The notes: a model not told the origin generated them from the sequence alone. A DNA stretch of 64,000 bases from an uncultured Aquimarina sp. (GCA_947497175.1 CANMFM010000004.1:682001-746000), one strand, 5' to 3'. Positions 7,036-16,413 are shown, numbered from the stretch's first letter. Program-made: numbers and translations.

Positions 7036-9003
7036 TCATGCTTTTGGTAATGTTATACAAAAAGTACTTCCTTCTCTCAATTTACTTTTTACACTGATTT
7101 CACCGTTATTAAGCGCTATAAGCTCCTTACATATCTTTAATCCAAGACCGGTTCCTGTTTCATGCTGAGTGCCTCTTGTTGTAAATGCATCCTCGGCAAA
7201 AAGCTTCTTTAGATTTTCTTGGGCAATACCTACTCCGGTATCTTTAAAACAAATTTCAAAATGCTCTTCTGTTTCTATGGATGATAGCGTTATTGAATCA
7301 CCAGCGTTACAAAATTTTATTGCATTTGCTATCAGGTTCTGGGCCACAATAGCAACCATGTCTTTATCAGCAAAAACTAGTGTAGGTTTTAATGCGTTGG
7401 TAAGCTTGATGCCTTTTGAGGCAGCTTGTGGTTCAAAAAAAGTAAACTTACTGGCAATAACCTCATTAATATCAAAAGCAGAAGGGTTAGCAGTAAGCTC
7501 TTTCATTTGTGATTTTGACCAATTCAATAGGTTATTCAATAAGATTGATGTTTGATGTGTTCTATTTGCTAGTAGCGGAACAATTTGCTGAAATTCTTCT
7601 GTCGAGATTGCGTTATCTTTTAGCAAATTTAAACTACCATCCAATCCGTGAATTTCATTTTTGAGATCATGAGAAATAATTGAAAACAATTTATTTTTGA
7701 CTTGGTTGGATTCATTTAGTTGATTAACATATCTTTTCCGTTCTTTTCTGGATTTAACTACAAAACCTAAGAATATCAATATAATAAGTGTGATCCCAAC
7801 ACTTATGTATGTAAATATTCTATACCTAAACAACTTATCTTTACTTTGTTGTTCTCTTTGTTCTTGTGCTTCGATAAGCTTGAGCTGCTCCATCTCTGAT
7901 TTGAAACGAGCTTCAGCTAATTCTATTTTTTGAGCAGTTTCATCAGATGTATTTTGATCTGATAACTGTTGGTATTTTTTTTGCCACTCATAGGCTTCCG
8001 AAAAATTTCTTCTGGCAGAGTCAAGTTTTGCCGAATATTCATAATTTGTAAGAAGTAATGGATCCAGCTTTAATTTTTTGATTTCTTTTCGGGCAACCTT
8101 TAAGAGACTCTCTGCTTTCTTAAAATTCTTAGTTCTTATCGCAATACGTCCCAGTTCCTGTTTTGCACTTGCTGCTATACTTTCATTTTTTGATTTTTTT
8201 GCAGCCGTATATGAAGAATCATAATATTTTCTTGATTTTTGATAATCTTTATCTATAAATGCTAAAGCTCCTAACCTATTATATGCAGAAGCAATACTGG
8301 CGATGTTTTTATTCTTTTTGCTAATAACTAAGGATTCCTGGAGTAAGACCTTTGCACTATCTAACTTTTTAAGATCGATATACATTAAAGCAAGATTGTT
8401 TAAAGAAGCACCAATATTTTCTAATTTATTTTTTCGTTTAAGGGCTAAAGACTTAATATAATATTCTTCTGCCAATTTAAAATCATTAAGGGAGGAGTAC
8501 ACATTTCCAATATTATTATAGGTACTTGCAAGTACTGTGCTATCCTTTACTCTTGTAAAATATAAATTAGCCTCCAATAAATAATTAATGGCGTTTTCAA
8601 AGTTACCTCGTTTTTGCTCAATGGTCGATTTGTTATTACTAATTATAGCCAATCCTCTTTGGTAATTGGCCAACTTATAAAAAATTATGGCCTTATCGTA
8701 ATTATAGAATGCCTTGAGGTGCTTATTGGTTAAATTATAAATATTTCCAATTTGATTATAAACATCTCCGGCACCTTTATCATACTTAATTTTCTTTGCA
8801 AGTGATCGCAATTTATTTTCATAGGATAAAGCGACATCGTATTCTTTTTGTTTCCAAATAGTTTCAAAATATTTTATTGCTTTATCAAAGGCAGCAGTAT
8901 CTTTGGGTTTACGGATTTTCAGAAGAACGCTATCTAAAGATTGTTGTTGCGAAAAGCATAATGAACTCACCACAAAGAGTAAGAAAAAACAGGTTTTTTT
9001 CAT
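7036..9003 (-). CDS. TPR-domain sensor histidine kinase
   Basis: 655 residues from the ATG at 9003, chosen because it opens a signal peptide (MKKTCFFLLFVVSSLCFSQ); the longer reading frame adds an unsupported leader. Periplasmic TPR repeats fill about 30-330, followed by a Glu/Gln-rich coiled coil and one membrane helix (about 400-420). The HisKA segment is FSIISHDLKNEIHG with phospho-acceptor His445, and the HATPase domain has the N box (QNLIANAIKF), DTGVGI and GTGLGL. There is no receiver domain and no response regulator gene nearby, so it is an orphan kinase. TPR sensor kinases are common in Bacteroidetes. Confidence 0.93.
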   Translation of the reverse strand: MKKTCFFLLFVVSSLCFSQQQSLDSVLLKIRKPKDTAAFDKAIKYFETIWKQKEYDVALSYENKLRSLAKKIKYDKGAGDVYNQIGNIYNLTNKHLKAFYNYDKAIIFYKLANYQRGLAIISNNKSTIEQKRGNFENAINYLLEANLYFTRVKDSTVLASTYNNIGNVYSSLNDFKLAEEYYIKSLALKRKNKLENIGASLNNLALMYIDLKKLDSAKVLLQESLVISKKNKNIASIASAYNRLGALAFIDKDYQKSRKYYDSSYTAAKKSKNESIAASAKQELGRIAIRTKNFKKAESLLKVARKEIKKLKLDPLLLTNYEYSAKLDSARRNFSEAYEWQKKYQQLSDQNTSDETAQKIELAEARFKSEMEQLKLIEAQEQREQQSKDKLFRYRIFTYISVGITLIILIFLGFVVKSRKERKRYVNQLNESNQVKNKLFSIISHDLKNEIHGLDGSLNLLKDNAISTEEFQQIVPLLANRTHQTSILLNNLLNWSKSQMKELTANPSAFDINEVIASKFTFFEPQAASKGIKLTNALKPTLVFADKDMVAIVAQNLIANAIKFCNAGDSITLSSIETEEHFEICFKDTGVGIAQENLKKLFAEDAFTTRGTQHETGTGLGLKICKELIALNNGEISVKSKLREGSTFCITLPKA

Positions 9004-9203
9004 AAATTCTATTTTGGGGGAATAGATTAAATGCGTTTTATGTCCGCAAAATACCAAAATTATAACTAAATTACACTAATTAGTAATACTATTCTTACAA
9101 TTCTACTTGTTTTTACGGTAAATCAATAAGAAATAAAGGTATTATATATAGCCAGGCACATACACTACAAAAATTATTACATACTGATTATCTGTCCTAT
9201 TCT

Positions 9204-9947
9204 CTATTTGTAGTTGTCTGCCTCAAGAGTTTTTAAAATAATATCCCGTGTCTTCTCTTTTAATTCTTTTTTATTATCCTGAGTTAATCCTTCTGTAGCT
9301 ATTTCTTTATGAATATATGCTCTCATTTTTCCAGGACTACCACTAAAAAAAACATAAGAAAATCGCTTTTTATTATCGAAAAAAGTTAAAGGAAGTATTG
9401 GAATATGGTGATCGATCGCCAAGCGAAAAGCACCATCCATAAATTGATCTAAAAGTACGGTTTGATCATCGGGCACTCCTCCTTCAGGAAAAATACAGAT
9501 GCTCGTACCATTATGTAACCTGGCATGAGCTCGGTCAAAAACTTCTTTTCGGCTTTTTTGACTATTACGATCTACCAATATACAGGTACGTTTGTAGAAA
9601 AATCCAAAAATTGGAATCTTTGCCAATTCTTTCTTACCCACAAATACAAAAGGGTGTTTAACGCAATGTAGCATAAACATAATATCGGTCATCGAAGTAT
9701 GATTAGCGACCACCATATAACTCTTGTCAAGATCGGGTACGGCTTCTCTTTTTACTTTTGGAACAAACCCCATACCATACAATACAATTCTGGCCCAAAA
9801 TCTGGCTACCACAAAAAACTGAGGATACCATTGTTCTCTTGAGGTAAGTACCAACAACACAGGAAACATAATAATAATAGGTACCCCCATGAGCACATAA
9901 AACCAAATGCGCCATAAAAGAATCAGTAATTTTTTTAACACTGGCAT
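9204..9947 (-). CDS. 1-acyl-sn-glycerol-3-phosphate acyltransferase (PlsC family)
   Basis: About 247 residues from the ATG at 9947; a GTG at 9962 is less likely. N-terminal hydrophobic helices (about 8-35) are followed by the acyltransferase motifs NHTSMTD (His83 and Asp88 of HX4D) and FPEGGVPDD. It acylates lysophosphatidic acid to phosphatidic acid at the inner membrane, or acts on a related acyl acceptor. It stands alone between the kinase gene and divergent trpS. Confidence 0.92.
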   Translation of the reverse strand: MPVLKKLLILLWRIWFYVLMGVPIIIMFPVLLVLTSREQWYPQFFVVARFWARIVLYGMGFVPKVKREAVPDLDKSYMVVANHTSMTDIMFMLHCVKHPFVFVGKKELAKIPIFGFFYKRTCILVDRNSQKSRKEVFDRAHARLHNGTSICIFPEGGVPDDQTVLLDQFMDGAFRLAIDHHIPILPLTFFDNKKRFSYVFFSGSPGKMRAYIHKEIATEGLTQDNKKELKEKTRDIILKTLEADNYK

Positions 9948-10188
9948 GACCCAAAAATACACAATTGGTTTGAGCTTTATAAAAAAGTATAGATGAGTTG
10001 ATAAAAAAAATTACCTTTGCGGGATTAGCAATACTAGGTGTTGGAAGTATATAGTAGACAGAAAGCAGTTGATAACGTTTATTTCTGCACGCCGTATACT
10101 ATCAACTACATGATTTACTAAATTTTAAAAACTAAAAGTTACTTAACCTAAGCTAGGTTTAAGCTACAATAAAGATTATTATAAAACT

Positions 10189-11157
10189 ATGTCCAGAATT
10201 CTAACAGGAGTACAAAGCACTGGGACTCCACATTTAGGAAACTTACTAGGAGCAATCATCCCGGCAATTGAAATGGCCAATCGACCAGAAAACGAATCGT
10301 TTTTATTTATTGCCGATATGCATTCGCTCACACAGATTAAAGATGCCAAGATCTTGCGGGAGAACACTTACTCTACTGCAGCTGCCTGGTTAGCTTTTGG
10401 CTTGGATATAGAAAAGACCGTTTTTTACCGACAAAGTGATATCCCACAAGTAACCGAACTTTCGTGGTACTTGAGTTGCTTTTTCCCTTATCAAAGATTA
10501 ACTCTTGCTCATTCTTTTAAGGATAAAGCAGATCGTTTAGAAGATGTTAATGCAGGATTATTTACTTATCCAATGCTTATGGCAGCCGATATCCTATTGT
10601 ACGATGCCGAGATAGTCCCAGTGGGAAAAGACCAAACACAGCACCTTGAGATGACACGAGATGTAGTTTCAAGAATGCATACCCAGGTAGGAGAAGTATT
10701 TATATTGCCAGAGATTCAGTTACAAAAAGAAACGATGTATGTACCTGGAACAGATGGTGGAAAAATGAGTAAATCTAAAGGTAATATTATCAACCTCTTT
10801 TTACCGGATAAGAAGCTACGCAAGCAAATTATGTCTATAGAAACCGATAGTACACCGCTAGAAGACCCTAAAGACCCTGATGCTTGTAACGTATTTGCTT
10901 TATATTCTTTAATTGCCACACCCAAACAACAAGAACAAATGCGTCAGAATTACCTTGGTGGTAATTATGGTTATGGTCATGCAAAACAGGCTTTATTCGA
11001 ATTACTCATCGAAAAATTTGCTAAAGAACGTGAGCGATACAATTATTATATAGATAACCTCAACGAAGTAGATCGAGCATTAGCTATTGGTGCCTCAAAG
11101 GCGGCTGTAGTGGCAGATAAAGTATTGGCCAGAGTACGTAAAAAAGTTGGTTATTAG
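10189..11157 (+). CDS. trpS: Tryptophanyl-tRNA synthetase
   Basis: 322 residues, class I synthetase. The HIGH-type motif is TPHLGN (13-18), the KMSKS loop is intact (KMSKSKGN, about 192-199), and the middle has LMAADILLYDAEIVPVGKDQ, typical of TrpRS. It charges tRNA-Trp. A TACCTTTG core at about 10012-10019 is a possible promoter, leaving a 160-nt leader; that leader contains an imperfect inverted repeat (10067-10074 with 10100-10107). A strong terminator follows. Confidence 0.98.
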   Translation: MSRILTGVQSTGTPHLGNLLGAIIPAIEMANRPENESFLFIADMHSLTQIKDAKILRENTYSTAAAWLAFGLDIEKTVFYRQSDIPQVTELSWYLSCFFPYQRLTLAHSFKDKADRLEDVNAGLFTYPMLMAADILLYDAEIVPVGKDQTQHLEMTRDVVSRMHTQVGEVFILPEIQLQKETMYVPGTDGGKMSKSKGNIINLFLPDKKLRKQIMSIETDSTPLEDPKDPDACNVFALYSLIATPKQQEQMRQNYLGGNYGYGHAKQALFELLIEKFAKERERYNYYIDNLNEVDRALAIGASKAAVVADKVLARVRKKVGY

Positions 11158-11185
11158 GTAAACATCCAGAAGTATACCCTATCGC

Positions 11186-11224
11186 ACTCTATAATCTTCT
11201 TAAAGAAGATTATAGAGTTTTTTT
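11186..11224 (+). terminator. trpS terminator
   Basis: 14-bp perfect stem (11186-11199 with 11205-11218), 5-nt loop, followed by a run of T to about 11224. Confidence 0.85.
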
Positions 11225-11510
11225 CTGAATATAGCGTCTGCAAAATTTATTTCCCTTAAAAATGTCATTGTGAGGACAAAAGTCTACGATCGCTCTGATT
11301 CATATTTTCCCTTTTACCCTCGTTTTTTTCCTTCTCAGCGATTAAAAATTGAGTACAAAATAAGTTTGCCGGTAATTAGCAGTATCAAAACCGAAGAATC
11401 ATGAGGTTATTTCTAAAACCACACATCTTAAATCGTACTATGGAGCAAAACATACTGCTCTTTAAATTTATACCAATATTTAAACAATTAATACTAAAAA
11501 CTTATTCATT
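11225..11510. other. Gap after trpS with a degenerate dispersed-repeat fragment
   Basis: No gene seen. At about 11264-11290 is TGTCATTGTGAGGAC, which resembles the start of short intergenic repeats common in Bacteroidetes. The rest is AT-rich leader sequence for the small lipoprotein gene. Confidence 0.35.
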
Positions 11511-11693
11511 ATGAAACATACGAAATTATGGCTTGTACTGGTCTTATTTGCTACAATCACTTTGAGCTGCGAAGATGATGATTATGGAAACGATAGTCCA
11601 CCGCCTGCAGCTCCTCAAGAAACGAATGCTGTTAGTAGCAAAGTAAGCTACGGTCCATTAGAAGAAAAAATATTGAGATATACACTAATATAA
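11511..11693 (+). CDS. Small lipoprotein, 60 residues
   Basis: MKHTKLWLVL opens a signal peptide with lipobox TLSC (Cys20), followed by EDDDYGND and a Pro/Ala-rich stretch. The mature part is only about 40 residues, so it is either a true small surface lipoprotein or the 5' remnant of a larger one. A terminator at 11781-11808 argues for a discrete short transcript. No family recognised. Confidence 0.6.
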   Translation: MKHTKLWLVLVLFATITLSCEDDDYGNDSPPPAAPQETNAVSSKVSYGPLEEKILRYTLI

Positions 11694-12116
11694 TAAGTAA
11701 AAAATAGATAAAAGAAATATACGTATTCATGTAACGTATACTAGGAGTAGTTCATGTTGTATTACCCCACAAGGTTAGCCAAGCCTGTACATTGTGTACA
11801 GGCTTTTTACGTTGATAACACAAGGTAACCCATTTAAAATCAACAAAGTAATCTGTACTTGCTTTCACATTTATGTAAGAATTCTTATATTCGCCCTCAT
11901 ACTTCGTGAATACGCCCCAAATCGTGCTCACCACACAGTATCGTAATAATATTTCATTATTTGTTATATAGTATAGATTTTGCATCACTATATCAAAACA
12001 TGTTTTATCTCTATTTATATGATAACATTTTATTTGATGATCGCATCAATAGTAAAGAATAAGTATCACTTTGTATAAAAAGATTAAATTTTAAAAATTA
12101 CAATCCTTAACAGCGT
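11694..12116. other. Gap between two lipoprotein genes
   Basis: It holds the terminator at 11781-11808. The rest to 12116 is AT-rich with no convincing ORF; a 78-codon minus-strand frame reads through the terminator and is not supported. The promoter of the 12117 gene should lie here, but no clear core was found. Confidence 0.4.
11781..11808 (+). terminator. Terminator of small lipoprotein unit
   Basis: 11-bp perfect stem (11781-11791 with 11795-11805), TTG loop, then T-rich sequence. The stem GCCTGTAC resembles the one at 13318-13343. Confidence 0.7.
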
Positions 12117-13298
12117 ATGAAAAACATCTATTTAACTACCCTACTCACTCTTTTACTCTTTAGTTGTTCTAACGATGATAGTACACCGAGCATAGAAAAC
12201 AGTATACAGCTACCCACCATAGAAGGTATATCTGCCACAACTGCAGCTGCAGGAGACATTGTTACTATTACCGGTAAAAACTTTGATCTCAATACGGGTT
12301 ATATCGTAAAGTTTAATGAAGTTGAAGGTACTGTTACTGAAGTGGCTCCTACTTTTTTAAAAGCACAAGTACCCGAGGAAGCTACTACAGGAGATATTAC
12401 TCTTACTGCAAACGGACAAACTACAGTTGTGGGAACTATAGAGATTCGTACTACAGATATTTTTGTTTTTCACTCTTCTGTACAGAAATTGGCAAAAATT
12501 GATATTGGTACTGGTGATCTTACCTATATCGGAGAAAATATTGATTATGGAGCCAACACACGTGGAGCAGTACTTCATAAACAAAATAATGAATATATTG
12601 GATTTGAAAATGATTTTACTCAACCTTACTTAATTCGTATTAATCTAGAAACAGGTAATATTATTAATGTAAGTATCCCTACTTCTTTTCTTACTGTGGG
12701 TGTTGATTTTGATGATATGAGTATCGATAAAGATGACAATGTATACATCTTTCATACCTCTGCAAAAAAAATAGCCAAAATTGACATTGCTACAGGTAAT
12801 CTTACCTATATCGGAGAAAATATTGATTATGGAGCCAATACACGAGGAGCAGTACTTCATAAACAAAATAATGAATATATTGGATTCGAAAATGATTTTA
12901 CTCAACCTTATCTTGTTCGTATTAATCTGGAAACGGGTAATGCCACTAATGTAAGTATCCCTACTTCTTTTCTTACTGCGGGTGCTGATTTTAGCGATAT
13001 AACTATTGACGAAAACGACAATATTTACATCTTTCATGACTCGGTAAAAAAACTAGCCAAAATTGACATTGCTACAGGTAATCTTACCTATATCGGAGAA
13101 AATATTGATTATGGTCGCAACTCGCTCGGAGCCGTAATTCATACACAGAAAAACGAGTATGTTGGGTTCGAAGATAATTTTGGAGAACCCTTTTTGGCTC
13201 GCGTAAATTTAGAAACAGGTGCTGCTACCAGTGTGGCTATCCCTTCTTCTTTTCTCACCGAAGGATTCGATTTTGATGACATAGTGGTTAGACAATAA
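12117..13298 (+). CDS. Lipoprotein with IPT/TIG domain and three tandem 95-residue repeats
   Basis: 393 residues. The signal peptide ends in lipobox LFSC (Cys17). An IPT/TIG Ig-like domain covers about 32-112 (ITGKNFDLNT, TGDITLTANGQ). Three repeats of about 95 residues follow, each with KIDIxTGxLTYIGENIDYG and LETGxxxxVxIPxSFLT, probably building a beta-propeller-like or solenoid fold. It is probably anchored in the outer membrane. No catalytic motif was seen; binding of a carbohydrate or partner is possible. The near-identity of the repeats at DNA level points to recent duplication. Confidence 0.85.
   Translation: MKNIYLTTLLTLLLFSCSNDDSTPSIENSIQLPTIEGISATTAAAGDIVTITGKNFDLNTGYIVKFNEVEGTVTEVAPTFLKAQVPEEATTGDITLTANGQTTVVGTIEIRTTDIFVFHSSVQKLAKIDIGTGDLTYIGENIDYGANTRGAVLHKQNNEYIGFENDFTQPYLIRINLETGNIINVSIPTSFLTVGVDFDDMSIDKDDNVYIFHTSAKKIAKIDIATGNLTYIGENIDYGANTRGAVLHKQNNEYIGFENDFTQPYLVRINLETGNATNVSIPTSFLTAGADFSDITIDENDNIYIFHDSVKKLAKIDIATGNLTYIGENIDYGRNSLGAVIHTQKNEYVGFEDNFGEPFLARVNLETGAATSVAIPSSFLTEGFDFDDIVVRQ
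12456..13298 (+). repeat. Three tandem in-gene repeats of about 282 bp
   Basis: Units lie at about 12456-12737, 12738-13019 and 13020-13298. Units 1 and 2 are almost identical across long stretches; unit 3 is more divergent in its second half. All share an exact stretch of over 20 bp around TATCGGAGAAAATATTGATT. Confidence 0.85.
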
Positions 13299-13317
13299 GA
13301 TGCATAAACAATAGCAC

Positions 13318-13343
13318 AAGGCCTGTACGAATATACAGGCCTT
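13318..13343 (+). terminator. Terminator of repeat lipoprotein gene
   Basis: 10-bp perfect stem (13318-13327 with 13334-13343) and 6-nt loop, 20 bp past the stop. The T tract is weak. The convergent gene ends at 13358, so it may serve both strands. Confidence 0.6.
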
Positions 13344-13357
13344 TCAGGTTTTCAATA

Positions 13358-13840
13358 TTAATCTACCTTAGCGTAGATGAATTTAAGAAAGGTTTCTGAA
13401 TCTAAATCCGGATCGTTATGCAATAAAGCAACGACCAGATTTTCATTCTCGATCGTTATTCTTGATTTTCTAAATGACAAATTATCTTTTTTGTCATATG
13501 TAAATAGAAAAAAATTTCCTCTTCCCTTTTTCCATTTTCCTATAGTATCTTGATTATCCATGATACATTCACCTCCTGTTCCCAAATCCTCATAATAGCT
13601 TTTTTCTACAAATACACCATTCTCCATAATTTCTAAAACGGTTTCTTTGTCACAAGCAGAAAGAGGAAACTCTTTGAGAGGCACATCAGCTCCGTCGCTA
13701 CTATACTCTTTTTCTAATTGCCATTTGCCGACAACATTTGCTTCTACAGGGTTAGAAGAGTTCTTTTCACAAGAACAAAAACATAGTAGTACGCACAACA
13801 AAACAGCTTGCGCTGCATATTTAAGTAAAAATTTCTCCAT
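13358..13840 (-). CDS. Lipocalin-like lipoprotein
   Basis: 160 residues from the ATG at 13840, chosen because it opens a signal peptide (MEKFLLKYAAQAVLLCV) ending in a Cys-rich lipobox, CFCSC. The mature part starts with VVGKWQLEKEY, typical of the lipocalin-like domains of Bacteroidetes lipoproteins, and is mostly beta. Two Cys (SACDKE and ECIMDN) may pair. Function unknown; small hydrophobic ligand binding is only a family-level guess. Confidence 0.75.
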   Translation of the reverse strand: MEKFLLKYAAQAVLLCVLLCFCSCEKNSSNPVEANVVGKWQLEKEYSSDGADVPLKEFPLSACDKETVLEIMENGVFVEKSYYEDLGTGGECIMDNQDTIGKWKKGRGNFFLFTYDKKDNLSFRKSRITIENENLVVALLHNDPDLDSETFLKFIYAKVD

Positions 13841-14063
13841 AAATGTATTTCCAATTACAAATACAAAATACAGAAAAACACCTGCAGTTAGCAAGTTTTT
13901 AATGTTAAATCTGTGTATTTTATCGTTTTATTTAACTTTTAGTCGAGTGTTTACGTGATTACCGTATTTTATATTTAGAGATAGAACACCCCATTTAAGC
14001 GCTAAAAACAGTCCATTCTTGTTCAAATTTATGAAGAGGTAAAAGGTAATTTGTTTGTTTCTA

Positions 14064-14459
14064 CTATTTCATCAAAACACCCCTTTGGTCCATAACGGGC
14101 AAGTCCTGAAATGCATTTTCATTGATGGTATTTTTTCTGAAAATATACTTTTTCTCATATAACTTACTGTCTGCAAAAAAAGTAACTGCAAATTCGTTGT
14201 TCATACCCAGCAATTCTTCCTGAATCATTTCAATTTTGGCAGAAGATTTTGGGGCTACAGTACCAATACCATGACGTAGTAATGAAGTTTTTCGATCTTG
14301 ATCATACCCTTTGGTGACAACCAAAACCATTTCTATGGGAGTGTCCCGATCATTGATTATATACGAGTTCCAATCCTGAGCCAAAAACTCTTCATTCCAT
14401 TCTTTGACTACAGCTATATATACGTTTTCTACTACTGGTATTTCGATATCCTTTTTCAT
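14064..14459 (-). CDS. Conserved small protein next to pheS
   Basis: 131 residues, no signal or membrane segment. It begins MKKDIEIPVVENVYIAVVKEW, has an alternating beta pattern and ends DQRGVLMK. It lies downstream of pheS on the same strand, with a 128-bp gap. Similar small proteins accompany pheS in flavobacteria by my recollection. Function unknown. Confidence 0.75.
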   Translation of the reverse strand: MKKDIEIPVVENVYIAVVKEWNEEFLAQDWNSYIINDRDTPIEMVLVVTKGYDQDRKTSLLRHGIGTVAPKSSAKIEMIQEELLGMNNEFAVTFFADSKLYEKKYIFRKNTINENAFQDLPVMDQRGVLMK

Positions 14460-14587
14460 AGAACATAACCCTGAACTTGCCGAAATGCTATAAATTATAT
14501 GTCAAAAGAGTCCTGGACAAGCTCAGACTATAAATTGAAAACTCTATGCAGACATTTAAATGTATTATTAAAAATAAAGATAAGATA

Positions 14588-15607
14588 TTATAAAGCTGAT
14601 GTAAACTGTTCTAAGAAACGAACATCATTTTCGCTCAACATACGAATATCAGAGATTCCATATAAAAGTAGTGCGATACGATCAATACCCATTCCAAATG
14701 CAAATCCGCTATACTCATCGGGATTAATGTTGCAGTTCTTAAGGACATTGGGATCTACCATTCCGCAACCCATGATCTCTAACCAACCTGTACCTTTTGT
14801 CATCTTGTAATCAGTCTCGGTTTCTAATCCCCAATATACATCTACCTCGGCACTAGGTTCGGTAAACGGAAAGTAAGAAGGCCGTAATCTAATCTTAGAT
14901 TTACCAAACATCTCTTTAGTAAAATACTGTAAGGTTTGTTTAAGATCAGCAAAGGATACGTCTTTATCAATATACAGCCCTTCAACCTGATGAAAAAAAC
15001 AGTGTGATCTTGCCGAGATTGCTTCATTACGATATACTCTACCAGGCGAAATCGTTCTAATCGGTGGTTGATTATTTTCCATATATCGCACTTGTACTGA
15101 TGAAGTATGTGTACGCAACAATATATCGGGATCTGTTTGCACAAAAAAAGTATCCTGCATATCTCTAGCCGGATGATATTCTGGCAAGTTAAGAGCGGTA
15201 AAGTTATGCCAATCGTCTTCGATCTCAGGACCTTCGCTAACATTAAATCCAATACGAGAAAAGATATCAATGATCTGGTTTTTTACCAAAGAAATCGGAT
15301 GACGAGATCCTAATGCAATAGGTTCTGCCGGGCGGGTTAAGTCTCCGTAAACACCTTTTTCTTCTTCATTGGACTCTAACTCCTCTTTTAGCGATTTAAC
15401 TTTATTTTCGGCAGCTATTTTAAGAGCATTGATCGCCTGTCCAAATTCTTTTTTCTGATCATTGGCTACATTCTTAAATTCTGCAAAGAAATCATTGATT
15501 AATCCCTTCTTACCAGAAAATTTAATTCTGAATGTTTCAACGTCCTCTTTGGTTTTGGCTTTAAACTCGTCAACCTCGGCTATATACTCTTTAATCTTAT
15601 CAATCAT
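14588..15607 (-). CDS. pheS: Phenylalanyl-tRNA synthetase alpha subunit
   Basis: 339 residues from the ATG at 15607 (a GTG one codon upstream is an alternative). The N-terminal coiled coil (about 1-90) binds tRNA. The class II catalytic core has [50 protein letters not shown] and the motif 3 segment [18 protein letters not shown]. It works with PheT, whose gene is not in the window, so the subunits are split, as usual in Bacteroidetes. Confidence 0.98.
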   Translation of the reverse strand: MIDKIKEYIAEVDEFKAKTKEDVETFRIKFSGKKGLINDFFAEFKNVANDQKKEFGQAINALKIAAENKVKSLKEELESNEEEKGVYGDLTRPAEPIALGSRHPISLVKNQIIDIFSRIGFNVSEGPEIEDDWHNFTALNLPEYHPARDMQDTFFVQTDPDILLRTHTSSVQVRYMENNQPPIRTISPGRVYRNEAISARSHCFFHQVEGLYIDKDVSFADLKQTLQYFTKEMFGKSKIRLRPSYFPFTEPSAEVDVYWGLETETDYKMTKGTGWLEIMGCGMVDPNVLKNCNINPDEYSGFAFGMGIDRIALLLYGISDIRMLSENDVRFLEQFTSAL

Positions 15608-15629
15608 CACTATCTTCTTAAAAGAACAG

Positions 15630-15637
15630 CAAATTTA
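15630..15637 (-). promoter_or_regulatory. Probable pheS -7 promoter core
   Basis: TAAATTTG matches TAnnTTTG and lies 23-30 bp upstream of the pheS ATG, which would give a leader of about 15-20 nt. Its upstream flank holds the direct repeats at 15651-15686. Confidence 0.5.
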
Positions 15638-15650
15638 TTCATTTGTGAAC

Positions 15651-15686
15651 GTTTTTTGAACTTTTTGAATAGTTTTTTGAACTTTT
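15651..15686. repeat. 21-bp-spaced direct repeats upstream of pheS
   Basis: GTTTTTTGAACTTTT occurs at 15651-15665 and again at 15672-15686, exactly 21 bp apart (two helical turns), just upstream of the pheS core promoter. On the minus strand this reads as repeated TTCAAAAA blocks. Confidence 0.7.
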
Positions 15687-15708
15687 CGATTATGTTTCTG
15701 GTACAAAT

Positions 15709-16413
15709 TCAATGTATAACTGAAGACTTTTCCAAATGGGTAGAATCCCGATACAAATACAACATCAGAAAGAAAACCGAAATACCTCCAAAAAGGTGCC
15801 ATAACCAATGCGTTCCCATGTATAAAAATTCTATATCCAAAATCTTGTCTACACTTCTAAAACTTACTGCTAAAACAAAGCTCAAGACTGCTGCAATAAT
15901 TAGTTCTTTATGTTGGCCACGGGTTTTTATTAGATATAAAACAATGGGCAATAATACGGTGATTGCGGTAATTACATACCCTAATGAAATTCTTATTACT
16001 GAAGGAATAGGTAATAATCGAATTCCAAATGAAGCTGTGAAAAGTAAGGTTAACGCTAATAGTCGTTTCCACCAGAGGCGAAATACTTTGAAAATAAAAT
16101 AGAAAACTGCCGCCATACACAAAAGCATAATAGGCACCCAATCCATAAACAGCCATATTTGATGACTTCGTGTACCATGAAACAAGGTTCCTCCAATAAA
16201 ACCAATAGCGAGAATTGGCAAACAAAAGCCTAAAAAAATATGTCTCCGGAAATCCCTGTATACCTTAACCGAAAAATAAATAACAATCCATAAAAAGACA
16301 AGGTTGCTAAAGGTATTAAAGGGTTCTACCGGCAATCTGGTCATTACGGTTTCTCGATAAATAGGTCCTGTATCATGGGGTAGTTGTATAATTTCTACCA
16401 AGTGGAATAGCAT
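15709..16413 (-). CDS. Multipass membrane protein of CREST/alkaline-ceramidase type
   Basis: 234 residues with about seven hydrophobic segments. Conserved polar positions fit the CREST superfamily (alkaline ceramidase, PAQR): E30-x2-N33 with S36/N37 in helix 1, GTLFHGTRSH followed by MDW near helices 2-3, and HWLWH near the C-terminus. Known members use the Ser, Asp and His residues to bind Zn and cleave lipid amides. Flavobacteria make sphingolipid-like and sulfonolipid N-acyl lipids, so an amidase on such lipids is a reasonable guess. The substrate is unknown. Confidence 0.75.
   Translation of the reverse strand: MLFHLVEIIQLPHDTGPIYRETVMTRLPVEPFNTFSNLVFLWIVIYFSVKVYRDFRRHIFLGFCLPILAIGFIGGTLFHGTRSHQIWLFMDWVPIMLLCMAAVFYFIFKVFRLWWKRLLALTLLFTASFGIRLLPIPSVIRISLGYVITAITVLLPIVLYLIKTRGQHKELIIAAVLSFVLAVSFRSVDKILDIEFLYMGTHWLWHLFGGISVFFLMLYLYRDSTHLEKSSVIH

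Noticed and set aside
10060-10110. Possible T-box or riboswitch before trpS
   Set aside because: Only an 8-bp inverted repeat is present; T-boxes are not typical of Bacteroidetes and no T-box sequence was seen.
11752-11988. 78-codon minus-strand frame in the lipoprotein gap
   Set aside because: It covers the terminator at 11781 and has no recognisable start context or family.
12357-13037. Two minus-strand frames opposite the repeat lipoprotein
   Set aside because: They are shadows of a repetitive coding gene; the plus-strand product has a signal peptide and recognisable domains.
12456-13298. Possible CRISPR array
   Set aside because: The repeats are about 282 bp, coding, in frame and adjacent, without unique spacers.
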